From Acidimicrobiia bacterium (lineage in GTDB: Bacteria; Actinomycetota; Acidimicrobiia; Acidimicrobiales; Ilumatobacteraceae), in assembly GCA_030425785.1 (NCBI GenBank), contig JAUHYJ010000065.1, positions 1 to 10,886 of the forward strand: DNA of 10,886 bases, written 5' to 3'. The translations under genes and the position numbers were made by a program. The notes below the pieces were generated by a model. That model did not search any database, was not told where the DNA came from, and saw only the letters and a program-made list of their open reading frames with translations. Position 1 is the first letter of the stretch. Each line of letters begins with the position of its first letter. Positions 7,195 through 10,886 of the stretch are shown piece after piece.

Positions 7195-8301
7195 TCAGAC
7201 CACGCCGGCGAGCACGCGGTCGTAGTCGGGTGCCATGGTCGACCAGTCAGCAGCCGCCATCGCCGGCCGCAGCGACGTGGCAACGGCCGCCGCGTCGTCG
7301 CGGTGCGTCAGCGCCCACCGCAGCCGATCGTGCAGACCGTCGGCGTCGTCGTAGAGACATCGTGCATGCGTCTCGACCGGCAACCGCTCGGGGTACACGA
7401 GCCGGTTCGGCGCGACGGGGAACGCGCCGGCGTACACCGCCTCCGTGAACGCCACGCCGAAGAACTCGTGCTGCGCCGTGCTGACGACGACGTCGGCGGA
7501 ACGCAACAGCGACGCGTACGTCGCGTCATCGGCCCACCCCGCATGCACCAGCCGGTCGCCGAGCAACTCGGCGAGGGCCGCGAACTCGGGTGGTGCGTCC
7601 GTCGACCGCTCCCCCGCCAGTGCGACGTCGACGTCGACGTGGTCGACGAGCCGGTGCACGGCAGCGGCGAACTCGGCCGGGCCCTTGTCGTACTCCCACC
7701 GCTGGTTCCACAGCACGAGCGGACGCGACCTGCGCACCTTCGGCACGGTGTCGAGACGGGCGAGGTCGCAGCCGACCGGCAGCACCGTCGCCCGCTCGCG
7801 CACGGTGTCGACCAAGCGGCCGTGACGCTGATCCGGGAAGCGGGCGAGGAAGCCCGGCAGCGCCCCGAACCAGTCGTCGAGGTGGTAGCGCGAGTTGAAG
7901 ACCACGACATCGCTCGCGACCATCGACGTCCAGTTGATCATCGCGTAGGTGAGGTCCTCGCGGTCGTCGTCCGACAGCGGGAACGTGAGCTGGTTCTCGT
8001 GCATGTAGAGCACGACCCGGGCGTCGGCGAGTGCGCCGCGGGCGACACCGAGCAGCCCCGGGACGTGGCACATGCTCGTCGCCACCACGACATCGAACCT
8101 GCCGCGCGCGCGAGCTGCGGCGACGAGCGGCTCCGCCAGCGTCACGTGGCCGCCCTGCATGCGCCACTTCCAGTGCACGGCCGGAAGGCCGAACACCTCG
8201 ACGTCGTGCGTCGACCGCGCCGCGAACCCCTCGGCCCAGGCGCGGTGCGACCCACCGAGGTAGGGCTCGACGATCGCGATCCGGAGCCGTGGCGTCGGCA
8301 T
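7195..8301 (-). CDS. GT4-type glycosyltransferase of the DUF3524 / tRNA-queuosine mannosyltransferase (QTMAN) family
   Basis: The 368-residue product starts with the family's hallmark VEPYLGGSHRAWAEGF (about 10-25), then a VHWKWRMQGG block near 42-51, LYMHENQLTFP near 98-108 and FNSRYHLDDWFG near 134-145. These belong to the DUF3524 N-terminal domain of animal GTDC1/QTMAN, the enzyme that mannosylates queuosine in tRNA-Asp. The C-terminal half is a GT-B nucleotide-sugar domain with NQRWEYDKGPAEF, the HAGW segment, and STAQHEFFGVAFTEAVYAG, holding the acidic residues that bind the sugar nucleotide. It is cytosolic. The bacterial substrate is not known to me; tRNA queuosine is the family-based guess, and a generic sugar acceptor is the alternative. 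The ATG at 8301 has a CATACT box 6 nt upstream. The gene converges with the peptidase gene and diverges from the TerB-like gene; neither suggests a pathway. Confidence 0.85.
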   Translation of the reverse strand: MPTPRLRIAIVEPYLGGSHRAWAEGFAARSTHDVEVFGLPAVHWKWRMQGGHVTLAEPLVAAARARGRFDVVVATSMCHVPGLLGVARGALADARVVLYMHENQLTFPLSDDDREDLTYAMINWTSMVASDVVVFNSRYHLDDWFGALPGFLARFPDQRHGRLVDTVRERATVLPVGCDLARLDTVPKVRRSRPLVLWNQRWEYDKGPAEFAAAVHRLVDHVDVDVALAGERSTDAPPEFAALAELLGDRLVHAGWADDATYASLLRSADVVVSTAQHEFFGVAFTEAVYAGAFPVAPNRLVYPERLPVETHARCLYDDADGLHDRLRWALTHRDDAAAVATSLRPAMAAADWSTMAPDYDRVLAGVV

Positions 8302-8307
8302 CGCGCC

Positions 8308-8313
8308 AGTATG
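8308..8313 (-). promoter_or_regulatory. Candidate leaderless -10 box for the QTMAN-like gene
   Basis: CATACT on the minus strand keeps the two critical positions of TANNNT (A2 and T6) and lies 6 nt before the ATG at 8301. It shares a 61-bp divergent gap with the promoter of the TerB-like gene. Confidence 0.4.
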
Positions 8314-8322
8314 TCGGGCTCG

Positions 8323-8354
8323 TTGACGGGGAGCCCTCCGACCTGCACTACTGT
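8323..8354 (+). promoter_or_regulatory. Candidate leaderless promoter for the TerB-like gene
   Basis: TACTGT (8349-8354) matches TANNNT and lies 8 nt before the GTG at 8363. TTGACG (8323-8328) is a good -35 match, though the 20-bp spacer is longer than the usual 17-18. No Shine-Dalgarno precedes the start codon. Confidence 0.5.
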
Positions 8355-8362
8355 CGCACGAC

Positions 8363-8758
8363 GTGAACGATCGACTGTCCGAGCTCTACCGCGGCGTGGC
8401 GGTACACGCGAATGCCGACCTGGAGCACACGGCCGCGCTCGAACTGCTCGCGCTCGTGATGGCAGCCGACCGCCACCTCGACCAGGTCGAGATCGACGCG
8501 ATCAAGGAGATCTCGGACGACTGGCGCGACGGCGACTTCACCTTCGACAAGTACCTCGGACCGGCGGTCGCCCGTGCCCAGGCGGCGATCGAGAACGACG
8601 ACGTGGTCGAGCTGATCGACGACATCGACGCCCGCATCAGCAGCCGCGTCCTCCGCCGGGCGTTGTTCTCGGCCGCACGCGAGGTCGCCGGTGTCGACGA
8701 CGACGTGACACCCGAAGAGGGCACCATCCTCGCCGAGATCGCCGTCCGCTTCGCCTGA
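8363..8758 (+). CDS. Small TerB-like acidic protein
   Basis: A 131-residue, all-helical, acidic, soluble protein resembling the TerB (tellurite-resistance) fold. It has two similar halves, each with an acidic metal-binding type motif: LVMAADRHLDQVEIDAI with Asp36, Asp40 and Glu43, and AGVDDDVTPEEGTIL with Asp112, Asp114 and Glu118. TerB-family proteins bind Ca-like ions through such residues and occur both in ter stress operons and as lone proteins of unclear role. No terA, terC, terD or terZ gene is nearby, so a tellurite role should not be assumed. The GTG start is supported by the TANNNT box 8 nt upstream. The gene ends 23 bp from the stop of the converging anti-sigma gene. Confidence 0.75.
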   Translation: MNDRLSELYRGVAVHANADLEHTAALELLALVMAADRHLDQVEIDAIKEISDDWRDGDFTFDKYLGPAVARAQAAIENDDVVELIDDIDARISSRVLRRALFSAAREVAGVDDDVTPEEGTILAEIAVRFA

Positions 8759-8781
8759 GCCTCCCGACCGTCCCGGCCCCG

Positions 8782-9078
8782 TCAGTCCCGGCCGAGCCCG
8801 GCACCGAAGTCACGGAGCCGTGCGACGGTGTCCGCCGGCAGGTCCGACCGGCGCGCGGCGAGCGCCACCTTGATCTTCCGATAGGTGTCGGCTTCGAGCC
8901 CGCAGGGTGCGCACAGCTCGAGGTGAGCCGCCAGCCCGTCGATCGCATGCGGGTCGTCGAGCTCGTCGTCGAGGAAGCGCTGGAGCAGCCGACCGACCTC
9001 CGGACACGTCAGCGCCTCGCCCGGCTTGATCGCCGGCCAGCGATCGCCCGTCATCCGACGGAGCATCATGCGGATCAT
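8782..9078 (-). CDS. Zinc-binding anti-sigma factor (RsrA/RshA-like)
   Basis: A 98-residue cytosolic protein predicted to hold the upstream ECF sigma factor inactive. It carries the ZAS motif HLELCAPC (His52-x3-Cys56-x2-Cys59) and a further Cys25 in LTCPEVGRLLQRFLDDELD. Together these match the four zinc ligands of RsrA (Cys11, His37, Cys41, Cys44) in order and near-identical spacing. In RsrA, oxidation forms a disulfide, releases zinc and frees the sigma factor, so a redox-sensing role is the likely inference. There is no transmembrane segment, which fits the soluble redox class and argues against the membrane-bound envelope-stress class. The ATG at 9078 overlaps the sigma stop as ATGA and has GGGAGG 5 nt upstream, implying translational coupling and matched stoichiometry. 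Confidence 0.88.
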   Translation of the reverse strand: MIRMMLRRMTGDRWPAIKPGEALTCPEVGRLLQRFLDDELDDPHAIDGLAAHLELCAPCGLEADTYRKIKVALAARRSDLPADTVARLRDFGAGLGRD

Positions 9079-9647
9079 TCGTGCCTCCCGGTCTCGAGAT
9101 CGGCGTGGGTCGGCGCCACACCCGCCCGACGCAAGTGCTCGCGGATTCTCGTCCGGCCGCGGTGCAGCCTCGACATGACCGTCCCGATCGGCACCCCGAG
9201 CACCTCGGCCGCTTCGGCGTAGGTCAGCCCGTCGACGTCGACCAGCTCGATCACCTCGCGAAAGGCCGGCGACACCGACGCGAGCGCGACGTCGACCTCG
9301 GCGTCGAATTGCAGATCGACGAAGCGGTCCGGTCGGACGGCCTCGTCGTCCACGGGCGCCTGCGCCGCCCGCTCGAGCTGCACGTCGGGGTCGCGCAGGA
9401 GCTCGGGGCGCCGCCGCCGATTGCGGTTGATGTGGGTGTTGCGCAGGATCGTCAGCAGCCAGGCGCGCGGGTGCCGTCCGTCGAACCGCTCGATCGCGCC
9501 GAACGCCCGCAGCATCGTGTCCTGCACGAGGTCCTCGGCGTCGGCCCGGTTGCGGGTCAGCGAGTTCGCCACCCGCAGCATCACCTCGACCTCCGGCAAC
9601 ACGTACTGCGCGAAGCGCTGTTCGGCCACCGATCCGCCGCTCGTCAC
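9075..9647 (-). CDS. ECF RNA polymerase sigma factor (SigR/SigH-like)
   Basis: A 190-residue group IV sigma factor. Region 2 spans about 12-80, with LTRNRADAEDLVQDTMLRAF as the core-binding and -10 melting helices and RAWLLTILRNTHINRNRRRR as the -10 recognition part. A variable linker follows, then region 4 at about 120-172 with the helix-turn-helix LTYAEAAEVLGVPIGTVMSRLHRGR that reads the -35 element. The layout and the TNTxIN-like region 2 resemble the SigR/SigH disulfide-stress sigma factors. The GTG at 9647 is chosen because GAGG lies 5 nt upstream and family homology starts about ten residues later. The frame stays open to 9836, but that extension has poor codon use and no sigma homology. 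The zinc anti-sigma gene follows with an ATGA overlap. I found no SigR-type GGGAAT/GTT promoter upstream, so autoregulation is unproven. Confidence 0.93.
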   Translation of the reverse strand: MTSGGSVAEQRFAQYVLPEVEVMLRVANSLTRNRADAEDLVQDTMLRAFGAIERFDGRHPRAWLLTILRNTHINRNRRRRPELLRDPDVQLERAAQAPVDDEAVRPDRFVDLQFDAEVDVALASVSPAFREVIELVDVDGLTYAEAAEVLGVPIGTVMSRLHRGRTRIREHLRRAGVAPTHADLETGRHE

Positions 9648-9870
9648 CGGCACCTCGACGACGGCCGTCGCGTCGTGGCTCCTCGCATCGCACCAGCTTC
9701 CCACGAACCGGAAACCCACCGGCGGCGCCTCGGTATGCCGTCGATGTGCCGTCGGGCCGGTGGCGAACCGTCGCCGCGCGTGGCGGTCGGGCGAGGAGTG
9801 CTGGCCTGGTCGCAGGCAGATCGGACACCGACGCATCGGTCGCCAGACGTCGGCACACGGATCGCGATCG
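9648..9870. other. Intergenic stretch upstream of the sigma factor gene, no gene seen
   Basis: The 223 bp between the sigma factor and the second DUF202 gene hold no convincing coding region, RNA gene, terminator or TANNNT box on the minus strand. A minus-strand frame continuous with the sigma gene contains a CPIC motif, but its codon use (CGA, CCA, GCA, AGG, GGA) differs from the real genes around it. The sigma promoter presumably lies here but could not be identified. Confidence 0.5.
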
Positions 9871-10221
9871 TCAGCGGCCGAGCTCGATCAGGATCGCGAG
9901 CGCCAGTCCGAACCCGGTGAACACGATCGTGCCGATCCCGAGGATGCGGGCGGCCGTGGGGTGCACGGGGCTCTGGCCGGCGCGGAGCGGGCCGTGGAGG
10001 TCGTCATAGTGCCGGCCGCTCCAGACGAGGATCGCCGAGCCGACGACGACCCACGCGACCCCGACCGATGCGATCACGTAGTGCACCGTCTGCGCGGCGT
10101 AGCGCGCGAGCAGGACCCCGGCGACCATCGACGCGATCGCCGAGCGTTCCCACGCCAGCGCGGTCCGCTCGTGCTGGAGGCCAGGGTCGAACACCACGTC
10201 GGGTCGCCCGCGGGCGCTCAT
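9871..10221 (-). CDS. DUF202 family small membrane protein (second of a pair)
   Basis: A 116-residue protein with the DUF202 signature GLQHERTALAWERSAIASMV near residues 14-33 (the family's NERTxLAWxRT pattern). Three predicted membrane helices lie at about 24-44, 46-67 and 93-114, joined by a polar loop containing HYDDLHGPLRAGQSP. The function of the family is unknown; proteins of this type often occur in tandem pairs. The ATG at 10221 is 16 nt after the stop of the first DUF202 gene and has GAGG 8 nt upstream, so the two are very likely cotranscribed and the products may form a hetero-oligomer (inference). Confidence 0.85.
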   Translation of the reverse strand: MSARGRPDVVFDPGLQHERTALAWERSAIASMVAGVLLARYAAQTVHYVIASVGVAWVVVGSAILVWSGRHYDDLHGPLRAGQSPVHPTAARILGIGTIVFTGFGLALAILIELGR

Positions 10222-10237
10222 CGCCGCGACCTCGACG

Positions 10238-10600
10238 TCATGCGAGATCGATCACGAACAGGATCGCCGACACGATCGCGACGATCGCGACGCCGATCGC
10301 GATCAACATCGGGAGGCGGGACGGCGGCAGCGGCTGATCGAGACGGATCGCCTGCTCGTTGAGCGCCCAGCGGCGGTAGGAGCTCGCCGCCGTGAGGAAG
10401 CTGAGTGCCAACAACCCGATGCCGAGCACTTCCTCGCCCGGGAAGTCCTCGAGGATGGTGACGGCCGCGAGCCCGCCTGCGGCCAGGGCCAACGCGGTCC
10501 GGATCCAGGCGAGGAAGGTTCGCTCGTTGGCGAGCGTGAACCGGTAGTCGGGATCCTTGCCGACGCGTCGCGGGTCGTCGGGGAAGAGATGTCGTCGCAC
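10238..10600 (-). CDS. DUF202 / YidH-like small membrane protein (first of a pair)
   Basis: A 120-residue protein with a charged N terminus, the signature FTLANERTFLAWIRTALALA at about 21-40, and three predicted membrane helices at about 30-50, 57-76 and 94-118. It matches the YidH branch of DUF202, whose function is not known. The GTG at 10600 is the first start codon after an in-frame stop and leaves the family N terminus intact, but no clear Shine-Dalgarno or -10 box was found for it. The second DUF202 gene follows 16 nt later. Downstream comes the sigma/anti-sigma pair, after a 223-bp gap. Confidence 0.88.
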   Translation of the reverse strand: MRRHLFPDDPRRVGKDPDYRFTLANERTFLAWIRTALALAAGGLAAVTILEDFPGEEVLGIGLLALSFLTAASSYRRWALNEQAIRLDQPLPPSRLPMLIAIGVAIVAIVSAILFVIDLA

Positions 10601-10711
10601 GTTGTCGTCGCGTCCGAGGCGATGTCCTCACTGATCCGGAGCCGGCGTCGTGTCCCGAGTGGCTCGTCGACCGACGGCCGGCGTGGCTGTCGCCGATACT
10701 ACGTCGCCGGG
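10601..10711. other. Intergenic gap of 111 bp
   Basis: No gene is visible between the partial right-edge gene and the DUF202 pair. A TAGTAT hexamer on the minus strand (10701-10696) fits TANNNT and could be a -10 box for the DUF202 pair, giving a leader of roughly 90 nt, but no -35 supports it. An imperfect GCCGGCGTCG/CGACGGCCGGC inverted repeat within the gap is too irregular to call a terminator. Confidence 0.3.
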
Positions 10712-10886
10712 TCAGCTCCGATCGCCATCCGCGTCCGGCCCGTCGGGGGCCGCCGCCGCGTCACCGGTCGATTCGGGCGCCACGACGTGCTGGAAGAGCC
10801 GGAGGGCGTGCGGCGGCACGCGCTCGTACCGCCAGTCGATTCCGTCGTCGATCGCGTCGCGCGCCATGTCGGCGAGCTCGTGCGCC
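10712..10886 (-). CDS. C-terminal fragment of an unidentified protein (5' end beyond the window)
   Basis: A minus-strand frame open from the right edge ends at a TGA at 10714-10712, giving 57 C-terminal residues. The first part, with DMARDAIDDGIDWRYERVPP and then HALRLFQHVV, looks like a structured acidic helix ending. The last 25 residues are a disordered Ala/Asp/Gly-rich tail. Codon use is strongly GC at third positions, like the neighbours, which supports real coding. I do not recognise the family. Confidence 0.6.
   Translation of the reverse strand, partial: AHELADMARDAIDDGIDWRYERVPPHALRLFQHVVAPESTGDAAAAPDGPDADGDRS

Noticed and set aside
9648..9836. N-terminal extension of the sigma factor with a CPIC motif
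   Set aside because: Codon use differs from the neighbours, there is no sigma homology, and a GTG with GAGG at 5 nt spacing lies just before the conserved region.
9079..9858. Long minus-strand frame fused upstream of the anti-sigma domain (358 residues)
   Set aside because: Only the last 98 codons are real. The upstream part is the sigma gene read in the wrong frame, and the ATGA overlap with GGGAGG marks the true start.
10262..10308. Clustered GATCGCGA repeats resembling a dispersed palindromic motif
   Set aside because: They fall in a membrane helix rich in Ile, Ala and Val, so the repeats follow from the codons ATC, GCG and GTC and need no other explanation.

Overview
This is a dense, very GC-rich window whose gene set and signals point to an actinobacterium. 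The evidence is a SigR/RsrA-like sigma and zinc anti-sigma pair, a ribose-5-phosphate isomerase B of the mycobacterial (Glu-base) type, and TANNNT -10 boxes placed so close to start codons that the mRNAs should be leaderless. A member of Acidimicrobiia (Ilumatobacter-like) would fit, but that placement is an inference from general resemblance and not something the sequence proves. No rRNA, tRNA, CRISPR array, insertion sequence or prophage is visible. Most of the window is ordinary chromosomal housekeeping sequence.

Left part (1-4073, all minus strand): transcription runs right to left through a secreted lipoprotein of unknown function, rpiB, glyA and a WecA/TagO-type polyprenyl-phosphate sugar-1-phosphate transferase. 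The last gene runs off the left edge and carries a striking Asp/Arg-rich C-terminal tail. rpiB and glyA are 27 bp apart and look cotranscribed. The transferase follows glyA by 58 bp and has its own candidate leaderless promoter. In many actinobacteria a glyA-transferase pair sits just upstream of the ATP synthase operon, so atp genes may lie beyond the left edge (inference).

Middle (4053-8758): a very short divergent gap holds an exact 15-bp tandem duplication with two perfect anti-16S Shine-Dalgarno sequences, and a 7-bp-arm palindrome. Rightward from it run an inosine-uridine-type nucleoside hydrolase and a cytosolic dipeptidyl-peptidase-IV-like S9 peptidase, both catabolic or salvage enzymes. 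Converging on them is a GT4-type glycosyltransferase of the DUF3524/QTMAN (tRNA-queuosine mannosyltransferase) family. Divergent from that is a small TerB-like protein; the 61-bp gap between the two holds two candidate leaderless promoters.

Right part (8782-10886, minus strand): an ECF sigma factor and a zinc-binding anti-sigma factor overlap by ATGA. The anti-sigma protein keeps the complete Cys/His-x3-Cys-x2-Cys ligand set used by RsrA-type redox sensors. Upstream of them are two tandem DUF202 three-helix membrane proteins and the C-terminal end of an unidentified gene cut by the right edge.

A consistent pattern is that several genes heading transcription units have a TANNNT or close -10 box 6-8 nt before the start codon and no Shine-Dalgarno, while operon-internal genes (glyA, the anti-sigma gene, the second DUF202 gene) carry a GAGG-type Shine-Dalgarno. 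I found no convincing new multi-gene system. The most interesting items are the redox sigma switch, the duplicated ribosome-binding region, the acidic tail of the transferase and the bacterial QTMAN-like enzyme.
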